This document shows, piece by piece, positions 27,030 to 35,537 of a stretch of DNA of 64,000 bases (position 1 is its first letter; every line of letters starts with the position of its first letter). The notes below the pieces were generated by a model that saw only the letters and a program-made list of their open reading frames with translations, did not search any database and was not told where the DNA came from. The stretch is taken from positions 7,055 to 71,054 of the forward strand of contig JBLHNB010000017.1 of NCBI GenBank assembly GCA_047621305.1, in the 5' to 3' direction. The translations under genes were made by a program, and so were the position numbers. This DNA is from Colwellia_A sp047621305. Lineage in GTDB: Bacteria > Pseudomonadota > Gammaproteobacteria > Enterobacterales > Alteromonadaceae.

Positions 27030-27073
27030 AGTAGGTAATCCATTTGCATTAAGTAGATAATCCATTTGCATTA
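27030..27073. repeat. 22-base tandem duplication in the metK leader
   Basis: AGTAGGTAATCCATTTGCATTA (two adjoining copies, 27030-27051 and 27052-27073) differs at one base between copies, and a partial third copy AGTAGATA follows. It lies between the met boxes and the metK start codon. Confidence 0.85.
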
Positions 27074-27116
27074 AGTAGATACTCCCTTTTAAAGCAATTA
27101 AATAGTTAGAGGTTTT

Positions 27117-28304
27117 ATGTCTAGACATCTTTTTACTTCAGAGTCTGTATCTGAAGGTCATCCTGATAAAATCGCCGATCAAATTTCTGATGCGGTACTT
27201 GATGCAATTATTGCCAAAGATAAACATGCGCGTGTCGCTTGTGAAACTATGATAAAAACAGGCGTTGCCATTATCTCTGGTGAAGTTTCTACCACTGCAT
27301 GGGTTGATTTAGAAGCCTTAACACGTAATGTTATCTGTGATATTGGTTATACCTCTTCAGATGTAGGTTTTGATGGTGCAACTTGTGGCATTATGAACCT
27401 TATTGGTCAGCAGTCTCCTGAAATAGCCCAAGGTGTTGACCGCGGAAAACCTGAAGATCAAGGCGCTGGCGATCAAGGTTTAATGTTTGGTTATGCAACC
27501 AATGAAACCGAAACCTTAATGCCTGCTCCACTTTATTATTCACATCGTTTAGTTGAACGCCAAGCTGAAGCACGTAAATCAGGCATATTACCTTGGTTGC
27601 GACCTGATGCTAAATCCCAGGTAACTTTTGTTTATGAAGATAATAAGCCAGTAGCAATTGACACGGTAGTATTATCAACTCAGCACAATCCAGAAATAAA
27701 ACAGGAAGATTTATACAATGCGGTGATGGAAAATATCATCAAGCATACTTTACCTGCTGAATTACTAACAAAAGATACTAAATATCATATTAACCCAACA
27801 GGAAGTTTTGTTGTTGGCGGACCTGTAGGTGATTGTGGTTTAACGGGTCGTAAAATTATTGTGGATACTTATGGCGGCATGGCACGTCATGGTGGTGGCG
27901 CATTCTCGGGTAAAGATCCATCAAAGGTTGACCGTAGTGCTGCGTATGCTGGTCGTTATGTTGCTAAAAACATTGTGGCTGCAGGTCTTGCTGATCGTTG
28001 TGAAATTCAAATTTCTTATGCGATTGGTGTTGCAGAGCCTACGTCTATTTCTATCGATACTTTTGGTACTGGAAAAATATCCGAAGAGAAACTGGTTGAA
28101 TTAGTACGTGAGCATTTTGATTTACGCCCATACGGCATCACAAAAATGCTTGATTTACTTCACCCTATGTACAGACAAACAGCGGCATATGGACATTTTG
28201 GTCGTGAACCTTTTGAAATGACGGTGGGTGATGATACCTTTACCGCCTTTAGTTGGGAAAAAACGGATAAAGCCGATGCATTACGTAAATCAGCAGGTTT
28301 TTAA
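27117..28304 (+). CDS. metK: S-adenosylmethionine synthetase
   Basis: Joins methionine and ATP to give S-adenosylmethionine. The 395-residue protein begins MSRHLFTSESVSEGHPDKIADQ-type, with the ATP-site motif GAGDQGLMFGYA at about residue 118 and the P-loop-like GGGAFSGKDPSKVDRSAAY at about 259. It is slightly longer than the E. coli enzyme. It is controlled on its own, with met boxes before it and a terminator after it. Confidence 0.95.
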   Translation: MSRHLFTSESVSEGHPDKIADQISDAVLDAIIAKDKHARVACETMIKTGVAIISGEVSTTAWVDLEALTRNVICDIGYTSSDVGFDGATCGIMNLIGQQSPEIAQGVDRGKPEDQGAGDQGLMFGYATNETETLMPAPLYYSHRLVERQAEARKSGILPWLRPDAKSQVTFVYEDNKPVAIDTVVLSTQHNPEIKQEDLYNAVMENIIKHTLPAELLTKDTKYHINPTGSFVVGGPVGDCGLTGRKIIVDTYGGMARHGGGAFSGKDPSKVDRSAAYAGRYVAKNIVAAGLADRCEIQISYAIGVAEPTSISIDTFGTGKISEEKLVELVREHFDLRPYGITKMLDLLHPMYRQTAAYGHFGREPFEMTVGDDTFTAFSWEKTDKADALRKSAGF

Positions 28305-28369
28305 TTTTTACCATATAAATTCACAATACCCAATGCATCATACTGGTGCATAATATAAATGCATCGAAC

Positions 28370-28397
28370 AAGGCAACTATTCTTAGTTGCCTTTTTT
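28370..28397 (+). terminator. Rho-independent terminator after metK
   Basis: AAGGCAACTA and TAGTTGCCTT form a perfect 10-base stem with a 4-base loop, followed by a T run. Confidence 0.85.
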
Positions 28398-28521
28398 TAT
28401 CTCTTCAAAAATATATTCAAGCAGATACTACAACAAGCATTGAAAAACCCTGTAAATATCCATATGTTATATTAATGTCTCTAAATAATACCTTTAGATA
28501 AACTAATTATATAAGTTGCAG

Positions 28522-29268
28522 ATGCGAAACCCTCGAATATATCAAAATCAGCCCATAGTCGTAGGCGAAACAATGGCCTTGAATGAAGATGCCTTTGGCC
28601 ATACCGTAAGAGTTTTACGTTTAAAAGATGGTGATACCATAACCCTCTTTAATGGCCTAATAAATAATGGGAAATTAGGTGAATATCAGGCAACACTTTG
28701 CAATGTCACTAAAAAACGTGCGGATATCCTCATCAATGAATTTAATGAAAAAGTGAATGAATCACCACTGAATATTCATTTAGGACAAGCCATTTCTCGT
28801 GGTGACAGGATGGATTTTACTCTACAAAAATCAGTAGAATTAGGGGTTAATTCTATTACCCCACTTTTTACCGAACGTTGTGGAGTAAAGCTCTCTGGTG
28901 ATAGATTACAAAAAAGAACAGAGCAATGGCAAAAAATAATAGTGAGTGCTTGCGAACAAAGTGGACGTTGCTCCGTTCCTATAGTTAACCCTGCTATTTC
29001 TGTTGATGATTGGTTAAAACAACAAAGCTCGGCATTAAAGTTAAATTTACACCCTAAAGCAACCCATTCAATTATGAATTTACCTGAAGAAAATACCCGA
29101 GTGCGATTACTTATCGGCCCAGAAGGTGGCTTAAATAATGATGAAATTAAACGTGCAAATGACGCAGGGTTTTATGATGTTTTACTTGGACCAAGAGTCT
29201 TAAGAACAGAAACAGCAGCATTAACGGCCATTACCGCTTTGCAATGTCGGTATGGCGATTTGGCTTAA
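28522..29268 (+). CDS. rsmE: 16S rRNA (uracil1498-N3)-methyltransferase
   Basis: Methylates U1498 of 16S rRNA using SAM. From ATG at 28522 it has 248 residues, beginning MRNPRIYQNQ as RsmE proteins do; the TTG at 28516 is not needed. SPOUT-fold motifs are visible: QAISRGDRMDFTLQKSVELGV, the conserved ERCGVKL with EQWQKIIVSACEQSGR, and the knot motifs LLIGPEGGLNNDE and LGPRVLRTETAALTAI. It begins the conserved block rsmE-gshB-yqgE-ruvX. Confidence 0.93.
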   Translation: MRNPRIYQNQPIVVGETMALNEDAFGHTVRVLRLKDGDTITLFNGLINNGKLGEYQATLCNVTKKRADILINEFNEKVNESPLNIHLGQAISRGDRMDFTLQKSVELGVNSITPLFTERCGVKLSGDRLQKRTEQWQKIIVSACEQSGRCSVPIVNPAISVDDWLKQQSSALKLNLHPKATHSIMNLPEENTRVRLLIGPEGGLNNDEIKRANDAGFYDVLLGPRVLRTETAALTAITALQCRYGDLA

Positions 29269-29374
29269 CTGCGCGGCAGTAATACTTAAACCATCTATAA
29301 GCGGCATTATAAAAAGTTAATTAATACTTAAATAATACCTTTAAATAATACTTTAATAGTAAACAGGATAAATA

Positions 29375-30328
29375 ATGACAATTAAACTCGGTATCGTCAT
29401 GGATCCCATTTCACAAGTCAACGTGAAAAAAGACTCTTCAATGGCCATGATGTTTGAAGCACAAAAGCGTGGTTATGAAATTTATTACATGGAAATGAAA
29501 GACCTATACCTTATAGAAGGTCAATGTCGTGCTTCTGCCCAAAGAATTAACGTATTTGATGACCCACAGCATTGGTATGAATTATCCGCAGTTAAAGATA
29601 TTGATGTATCCGAACTCGACGCGGTATTAATGCGTAAGGATCCTCCGTTTGATACCGAATTTATTTACGCAACCTATATGTTAGAGCGTGCTGAAGTTGC
29701 TGGTACCTTGATCGTGAATAAGCCTCAAAGTCTACGAGATTGTAATGAAAAACTCTTTACTGCTTGGTTTTCTGATTTAACAGCTAAAACGTTAGTGACG
29801 CGCAGCAGCACCCGTATTCGTGAATTTCATCAACAAGAAAAAGACGTTATTATCAAGCCACTTGATGGTATGGGTGGTTCATCAATATTTCGTATAAAAG
29901 AAGACGATGTCAATGTCGGTGTGATTATAGAAACACTTACTGACAATGGTAACCAATATGCGATGGTACAAGAGTATTTACCGCAAATAACCGAAGGTGA
30001 TAAACGCATCTTAATTGTTAACGGTGAACCTATGCCTTATTGTTTAGCACGTATTCCAGCTCAAGGTGAAACACGAGGTAACTTAGCCGCAGGTGGCCGA
30101 GGCGAAGCAAGACCATTAAGCCCCACAGATAAATTGATTGCCGATACTATCGGCCCTGAATTAAAGAAACGTGGCTTATTTTTTGTAGGTTTAGATGTTA
30201 TTGGCGATAAAGTCACTGAAATCAATGTAACCAGTCCAACCTGCATTAGAGAGATTGAAGTCGCCTACCCGATTAATATTAGCGGTAAATTAATGGATGC
30301 AATTGAAGAAAATATTCGTCAGAGGTAG
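29375..30328 (+). CDS. gshB: Glutathione synthetase
   Basis: ATP-grasp ligase that adds glycine to gamma-glutamylcysteine. The 317-residue protein starts TIKLGIVMDPISQVNVKKDS as in GshB. ATP-grasp features include IIKPLDGMGGSSIFRI (about residue 165), the glycine-rich RGNLAAGGRGEAR and the C-terminal metal-site FVGLDVIGDKVTEINVTSPT. It is the second gene of rsmE-gshB-yqgE-ruvX. Confidence 0.95.
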   Translation: MTIKLGIVMDPISQVNVKKDSSMAMMFEAQKRGYEIYYMEMKDLYLIEGQCRASAQRINVFDDPQHWYELSAVKDIDVSELDAVLMRKDPPFDTEFIYATYMLERAEVAGTLIVNKPQSLRDCNEKLFTAWFSDLTAKTLVTRSSTRIREFHQQEKDVIIKPLDGMGGSSIFRIKEDDVNVGVIIETLTDNGNQYAMVQEYLPQITEGDKRILIVNGEPMPYCLARIPAQGETRGNLAAGGRGEARPLSPTDKLIADTIGPELKKRGLFFVGLDVIGDKVTEINVTSPTCIREIEVAYPINISGKLMDAIEENIRQR

Positions 30329-30362
30329 TACACTTATAATAAATTGTACACTTATAATAAAT
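30328..30362. repeat. 18-base tandem duplication between gshB and yqgE
   Basis: GTACACTTATAATAAATT at 30328-30345 is repeated at 30346-30362 with only the last base lost. It starts at the final base of the gshB stop codon and ends 19 bases before yqgE. Confidence 0.8.
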
Positions 30363-30381
30363 AGACCACCTAGGTAACCGT

Positions 30382-30936
30382 ATGGAAAGTTTAGTAAATC
30401 AGCTACTCATTGCAATGCCGGCTTTAAATGATTCGTACTTTAACAAAACCGTCACTTATATTTGTGAGCATAATGATGACGGTGCTATGGGACTTATCAT
30501 TAATTTGCCCGTGAGTATTACATTAAATGAGTTACTTGCTGAAATTGAAGCTGATGTTGAGTCTAACCCCATTTTAGAACAGCAAGTATTAACTGGTGGT
30601 CCTGTGGCTAACCAACGGGGCTTTGTTTTACATAGCCCGCAAGATTGTTGGGATAGCTCACTGGCATTGAGCGACGATATTATGATCACGACCTCAAAAG
30701 ACATTTTAATGGCACTAGGCACTACCGAGGCCCCTAAAAACTTTATTGTGACCTTAGGTTATGCTGGCTGGGGGCCTGGTCAACTTGAGCAAGAAATTCA
30801 TGCCAATTCTTGGTTAACAACGACCGCTGACAGTAATATTCTCTTTAATACGCCTATTGATCAGCGTTGGAAAAAAGCAACAGAGCAACTCGGTATCGAC
30901 ATATCTCATCTTTCTAGTGATATAGGTCACGCTTAA
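30382..30936 (+). CDS. yqgE: YqgE/AlgH family (UPF0301) protein
   Basis: A 184-residue UPF0301 protein starting MESLVNQLLIAMPALNDSYF. The conserved features are GAMGLIINLP at about residue 34, VLTGGPVANQRGFVLH in the middle and LGYAGWGPGQLEQEI at about 130. The molecular role of the family is unclear, although AlgH has been linked to alginate regulation in Pseudomonas. Its stop overlaps the start of ruvX by one base (TAATG), so the two are translationally linked. Confidence 0.92.
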   Translation: MESLVNQLLIAMPALNDSYFNKTVTYICEHNDDGAMGLIINLPVSITLNELLAEIEADVESNPILEQQVLTGGPVANQRGFVLHSPQDCWDSSLALSDDIMITTSKDILMALGTTEAPKNFIVTLGYAGWGPGQLEQEIHANSWLTTTADSNILFNTPIDQRWKKATEQLGIDISHLSSDIGHA

Positions 30937-31382
30937 TGGCTTACTCATCTAAAAACGAAGCAGGCCAACGTACCATTATTGGTTTTGACTTTGGCAAAAA
31001 ATATATCGGTGTCGCCGTTGGACAAGAACTCACCGGTTCAGCCTCGCCCCTTGGCTCAGTGAAAGCAAATGACGGCATTCCTCATTGGGATAACTTAGCC
31101 GCTTATTTAAAAGAATGGCAACCTGATTTTATTGTCGTTGGCTTACCTTTAAATATGGATGGCAGTGAACAACAATTAACCTTAGATGCGAAAAAATTTG
31201 GTCAACGTATCGAAGGTCGCTTTGGACTTAAAGTCGAATTTCAAGATGAGCGTTTAACCACAGCAGATGCTAAAGAACAACTTTTTGCTCGCGGCGGGTA
31301 CCGTAATCTAAAAAAAGATAATATCGACGCTGAATCAGCTAAACTGATTATTGAAAGCTATTTTGAAGCTCAGTACCTGTAA
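30936..31382 (+). CDS. ruvX: Putative pre-16S rRNA nuclease / Holliday-junction resolvase-like YqgF
   Basis: RNase H-fold nuclease thought to finish the 5' end of 16S rRNA. The 148-residue protein has the first acidic motif GFDFGKKYIGVAVG (Asp), FIVVGLPLNMDGSEQ in the middle, EFQDERLTTADAKEQL (Glu-rich strand) and the final Asp in DNIDAESAKLIIESYF. It overlaps yqgE by one base and closes the conserved block. Confidence 0.93.
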   Translation: MAYSSKNEAGQRTIIGFDFGKKYIGVAVGQELTGSASPLGSVKANDGIPHWDNLAAYLKEWQPDFIVVGLPLNMDGSEQQLTLDAKKFGQRIEGRFGLKVEFQDERLTTADAKEQLFARGGYRNLKKDNIDAESAKLIIESYFEAQYL

Positions 31383-31455
31383 GGTTAGTCCCTTAAGTTA
31401 CTTTTTAAAAACAGGTAACTAAACAAAAAACATTTAAGTATCTTTAGAAAAACCT

Positions 31456-32373
31456 ATGAATATTATTGATGTTATTAGTCCGCTTATTTTTGTTGGGCTG
31501 GTCGGTTTTATTAGTACTAAAACGCGATGGTTAGATAAAACACAAATAGATACACTTACAAAATTTGCGTTTAATTTATGTATTCCTGCCTTTTTGTTTC
31601 AAAAATTAGTTAATACGGATCTAGCCCACGTAGATATAAAAATATACGCCGCATTTTATATACCTGTATTGCTCATTTATTGTATCGCCGGATTGAGCAA
31701 TTATTTTTTTCATCAAAACCATCAAAAAGATACTGCTGCGTCAGCTATTTATGCTTTAGCAGCAAGTTACTCTAATAATGTTATTGTTGGCATTCCCGTC
31801 GTGATCATGGTTTTAGGAGAGCACGCTTTAGCGATTGTTTTTCTCATTGTCAGCTTACATAGTGCGATGTTATTTGGGATTTGTAGTGTGTTAACGTCAA
31901 AAGCCGCGCGCTTTAATTGGCAAAGCTTTATCAAACAAACCTTTTGCAATCCCTTAATCATCGCCATTCTATCGGGTTTTATTTTTAATTTACTCGCGAT
32001 AAAACTCCCTTATATTGTCGATGAAAGTCTTTCTTTAATTGGGCGTCCCGCCATTAGCTTAGCGTTATTTATTCTCGGTGCGTCACTCACTTTCTATCGC
32101 ATTAAAGATGAAATAAAGTTTATCTGTTTCGCCAGTATGCTTAAATTAATACTACTGCCGTTAATGGTTTACTTAAGCGCTCATTATGTTTTTGATTTTG
32201 AAAAAATGACAGTAACAACCTTAGTCATATTAAGTGCCTGTCCAACAGGGGTTAATGCTTACTTAATTGCTAAACAACAAATACAACATCAACAAACAGT
32301 TGCCGGCACCGTTGTCGCAAGCACTATTGCCTCAATGCTTACTATCCCCTTTTGGTTATGGTTTTTAAGTTAA
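31456..32373 (+). CDS. AEC (auxin efflux carrier) family transporter
   Basis: A 305-residue inner-membrane carrier with about ten hydrophobic segments in two five-helix halves. It starts MNIIDVISPLIFVGLVGFIS. The Asn/Pro-containing broken helix NNVIVGIPVVIMVLG (about residue 110) and the second-half SACPTGVNAYLIAKQ are typical of AEC proteins, whose bacterial members move small organic acids such as malate or malonate. The substrate is unknown. It lies outside the conserved ruvX-pilT gene order and looks like an accessory insertion. Confidence 0.82.
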   Translation: MNIIDVISPLIFVGLVGFISTKTRWLDKTQIDTLTKFAFNLCIPAFLFQKLVNTDLAHVDIKIYAAFYIPVLLIYCIAGLSNYFFHQNHQKDTAASAIYALAASYSNNVIVGIPVVIMVLGEHALAIVFLIVSLHSAMLFGICSVLTSKAARFNWQSFIKQTFCNPLIIAILSGFIFNLLAIKLPYIVDESLSLIGRPAISLALFILGASLTFYRIKDEIKFICFASMLKLILLPLMVYLSAHYVFDFEKMTVTTLVILSACPTGVNAYLIAKQQIQHQQTVAGTVVASTIASMLTIPFWLWFLS

Positions 32374-32419
32374 ATTAACCGTGATTTATTAACGCGATCA
32401 GAAATAACGCAATCAAAAA

Positions 32420-32953
32420 CTAAAAAGGATTTAGAGTATAACCTTCTCGTTGTAATACCGCGTTGGCGGTCATTGCAGATAACGCCATATGCACGCCCTG
32501 ATGCAGATTTGTATTATCTATTTTATAATAAGCCGCTGACTGACCACATAAATAGATGCGTACTTTATTTTTTAATAATAACGATAACAGTTCATCATTG
32601 GGATTGTTTTTACTATATTTAGCTTGGTAATTATCATTATTAAGTAAATCAAAGCTCGCTTTGCCATGAACAACCAAGGCAAGTTGAATATTTTCAGGTA
32701 AAATACCATTGGCCGCATGCATATTAAAAAAGCGCGCTACGCTATTAACTCTACCATTGACTTCATCTTCACTGCCCTGTTCGCTAGTATCAAATACAAC
32801 TTTAAAGACAGCATTGTTATTTAAAACTAAATCTTGTTTAACACTCGCGTGCTTGCCATAACCTTTTAAAATAGATCCATCTTTAAAGCTAGCGGCGTTA
32901 GCCAAACAATGAGAGCTAAATAATAGCGTTATAATTAATGTTATAGTTTTCAT
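32420..32953 (-). CDS. Exported DsrE-family protein
   Basis: A 177-residue protein with a clear signal peptide (MKTITLIITLLFSSHCLANA). The mature part has the DsrE fold pattern: KVVFDTSEQ early, NIQLALVVHGKASFDLL in the middle, then NKVRIYLCGQSAAYYKID with the single conserved cysteine, and a closing HMALSAMTANAVLQREGYTL. DsrE proteins usually handle sulfur in the cytoplasm, so the export signal implies a periplasmic variant with an unknown task. It is convergent with the AEC gene. Confidence 0.78.
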   Translation of the reverse strand: MKTITLIITLLFSSHCLANAASFKDGSILKGYGKHASVKQDLVLNNNAVFKVVFDTSEQGSEDEVNGRVNSVARFFNMHAANGILPENIQLALVVHGKASFDLLNNDNYQAKYSKNNPNDELLSLLLKNKVRIYLCGQSAAYYKIDNTNLHQGVHMALSAMTANAVLQREGYTLNPF

Positions 32954-33103
32954 TTTATTTGATGTCCTTTTAATAAAAATTTTAATTTACCACTTATTAT
33001 TTGAATCCAGTAATATTTATTTATTAAGATTTATTCTTATTTCCAACCTTTTTTGTTAACCTTGCCTTAGGAAGTAATACCTATAACCAGTAAAGGATAA
33101 CTG

Positions 33104-34300
33104 ATGCGCAAGTTTTTTATATTTTTAATGTTAACTCACGTTTTTTTATCACCATTTGTTTTAGCCGACACCATGCTACATCCGGAATTAGTCACTAAAC
33201 TAACCACGATTAATGATGCAAAAGCGATAGTTCGAATCCCTCCTAAGTATCCAATCAATGAAGCAAAATCGGGTCGAGATGGCTGGGTAGTAATGAGCTA
33301 TGTCATTGAACCTAATGGCTCTACCAGTAATATTTTAATTGAAGACTCTTCAGGTAGTCGAGGCTTTGAAAGAGAAGCACTTAAAGCATTGAAAAAGTGG
33401 TCATATCAACCCGCTAGCGAAAATGGCGAAAACATTCAACAATGTAAAAACACCGTGCAATTAGATTTCAAAATGAAGCGAAAACAAAGTGGGGTTACTA
33501 AAAAGTTTTATCGTTTATATAACCATTTTAACGAAGCACTTAAGCAAAATAACCAAGAGGATATTGCTAACTACTACCCGAAAATCAAAACGTTCAAACT
33601 TAATACTCATCTTGAAAGCTATTATAAATTTTCTATTCTTGCTGAATATGAAAAAAATAAAAAGAACAAAACCGCTCAACTTAATTATCTTAATAAAGCC
33701 TTACGGTTTTCAGAAAGCTATAGTTACTTCAACAAACTACGTAATGACGAGGACGTCATCGCTGCTGCTATAAAAATGAAAAACGGCCAAAAACACGAAG
33801 CAATACAAGTTGAATCACTGAGTAAAACAGATAAGATTAACGAACAAAATTTCTACTTAAATTATCATAGCAAACTATTATTAGAACTTGATTTAAATAA
33901 AGTTTCAGCCGCACTAAACTCTATTGACCACCTATTATTATTAACGGTTAACAAAAAACAACATCCGAGTTATCAAAAACAAAAACAATTAATTGAGCAG
34001 CTTATTCAAAGTCCTAAGCCTATTGCTACAGTAGGGAATATAGGAGAAAAAACATTTTGGCAACACAGTTTACTTCGTGATCAATTTAGCTTTATTGATA
34101 TCAAAGGTAAGCTAACTAAAATAGATTTACGCTGCAGTAATAAACGACACCTTTATACAATTAATGATAAATCAACCTGGACCATTCCACAAAATTGGCA
34201 AGGCTGTTCGGTATATATCTATGGTGAAGACAATGCTTCGTTCACTCTCGTTGAAACCCATAACATTATCAGTAAAAAAGAGCTCGCGTTAAACCAGTAA
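33104..34300 (+). CDS. Periplasmic protein with TonB C-terminal domain
   Basis: A 398-residue protein with a signal peptide (MRKFFIFLMLTHVFLSPFVLA). The TonB_C domain spans about residues 45-130 (PPKYPINEAKSGRDGWVVMSY, then SRGFEREALKALKKWSYQPA). After it comes a long helical region (about 135-310), perhaps TPR-like, and a C-terminal beta-rich domain. The membrane anchor and Pro-rich span of true TonB are missing, so it is unlikely to energise receptors itself. The function is unknown. AT-rich, Lys/Asn-rich composition matches its neighbours. Confidence 0.75.
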   Translation: MRKFFIFLMLTHVFLSPFVLADTMLHPELVTKLTTINDAKAIVRIPPKYPINEAKSGRDGWVVMSYVIEPNGSTSNILIEDSSGSRGFEREALKALKKWSYQPASENGENIQQCKNTVQLDFKMKRKQSGVTKKFYRLYNHFNEALKQNNQEDIANYYPKIKTFKLNTHLESYYKFSILAEYEKNKKNKTAQLNYLNKALRFSESYSYFNKLRNDEDVIAAAIKMKNGQKHEAIQVESLSKTDKINEQNFYLNYHSKLLLELDLNKVSAALNSIDHLLLLTVNKKQHPSYQKQKQLIEQLIQSPKPIATVGNIGEKTFWQHSLLRDQFSFIDIKGKLTKIDLRCSNKRHLYTINDKSTWTIPQNWQGCSVYIYGEDNASFTLVETHNIISKKELALNQ

Positions 34301-34403
34301 TACGAAAGGGAAGCTAATGTACTTCCCCAATATTAACGATTAACACGTTACCTTAACATTAAAGCTAACGCCTTAAGTTTAACTCAGCTAAAGTAACGCT
34401 GGC

Positions 34404-35528
34404 TTATTCAGTAGGCTCTAGCCCTTCAATTGTTACACCACTTAAAGCGCCCATGCCGCCTTGGTCATTACTGCGTAATTTGATCATTAAGCGTAAATCA
34501 TTTGGCGAATCGGCATGATGTATCGCATCAGTGTAGTTAATGAAGCCCTTTTGGTATAAATCAAATAATGCACCGTCAAAGGTTTGCATGCCCTGCTCTT
34601 TTGATTTCTGCATCACTTCTTTAATACTACCTATTTCTCCTTTCTTTATAAGTTCGGCGATATAAGGAGAGTTAAGTAAAATTTCAATGGCGGCAACTCG
34701 TCCATGACCATCTTTAGTTGGAATAAGTTGCTGAGCAATAATACCTCTTAAATTCAGAGCCAAATCAAATAATAATTTTCCATGTTGATTAGCCGGTACT
34801 AAATGCATAATACGATCAATGGCTTGGTTGGCGTTATTGGCATGTAAGGTCGCAATACATAAATGCCCTGTTTCGGCAAAACTTAGCGCGTGTTCCATGG
34901 TTTCTTGGTTACGAATTTCACCAATTAAAATAACATCAGGAGCTTGTCGTAACGAGCTTTTTAACGCGGCATCAAAGCTTTCCGTATCTAAACCAACTTC
35001 ACGTTGTGTCACCATACATTTTGCATGTTCATGAACAAATTCAACAGGGTCTTCAATGGTTAAAATATGCCCACGTGAGTTTTTATTACGATAACCTATC
35101 AGTGCTGCCATCGATGTTGACTTACCGGTACCGGTTCCGCCAACAAAGAGTACAAGGCCACGCTTTGACATCACCACATCTTTTAATACCGAAGGTAAAC
35201 CTAAATCATCAGCATCTGGAATTTCAGTCACAATACGACGAACCACCATACCCGCCATATCTCGTTGCCAAAATGCTGATACACGAAAACGACCAATATC
35301 ATCAATAGAAATAGCAAAGTTACATTCTTTGGTTTCTTCAAATATGCCTTTGTTTTTGTCGGTCATGGCATCATGTACAAGCTGCAGTGATTCTTCCGCA
35401 GTCAGTACATGTTCATCAATCGCTAGTAACTCACCGTTAATTTTGGCACTGACCGGTAATTTTGCAGTAACAAACATATCTGATGCATCTTGTTTGACCA
35501 TTTTTTCTAATAAATCATGAAATCTCAT
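34404..35528 (-). CDS. pilU: Type IV pilus retraction ATPase PilU
   Basis: Hexameric ATPase that assists PilT in pilus retraction. The 374-residue protein has the N-terminal PAS-like domain (MRFHDLLEKMVKQDASDMFV start), Walker A GGTGTGKST, the Asp box TIEDPVEFVHEH, Walker B DVILIGEIRN and the His box HLCIATLHANN. PilU hallmarks are the second position after pilT and the longer C-terminal tail (residues 345-374). The 9-base gap from pilT shows a shared transcript. Confidence 0.93.
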   Translation of the reverse strand: MRFHDLLEKMVKQDASDMFVTAKLPVSAKINGELLAIDEHVLTAEESLQLVHDAMTDKNKGIFEETKECNFAISIDDIGRFRVSAFWQRDMAGMVVRRIVTEIPDADDLGLPSVLKDVVMSKRGLVLFVGGTGTGKSTSMAALIGYRNKNSRGHILTIEDPVEFVHEHAKCMVTQREVGLDTESFDAALKSSLRQAPDVILIGEIRNQETMEHALSFAETGHLCIATLHANNANQAIDRIMHLVPANQHGKLLFDLALNLRGIIAQQLIPTKDGHGRVAAIEILLNSPYIAELIKKGEIGSIKEVMQKSKEQGMQTFDGALFDLYQKGFINYTDAIHHADSPNDLRLMIKLRSNDQGGMGALSGVTIEGLEPTE

Positions 35529-35537
35529 TGTCTTGCC

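Noticed and set aside
29269..29374. Repeated AATAATACCTTTA-like words before gshB and rsmE
   Set aside because: Short, AT-rich and imperfect; not enough to argue for a shared control site.
33225..33245. tRNA T-arm-like sequence (AGTTCGAATCCCTCC)
   Set aside because: It lies in frame within the TonB-domain gene, and no acceptor, D-arm or anticodon arm can be folded around it.
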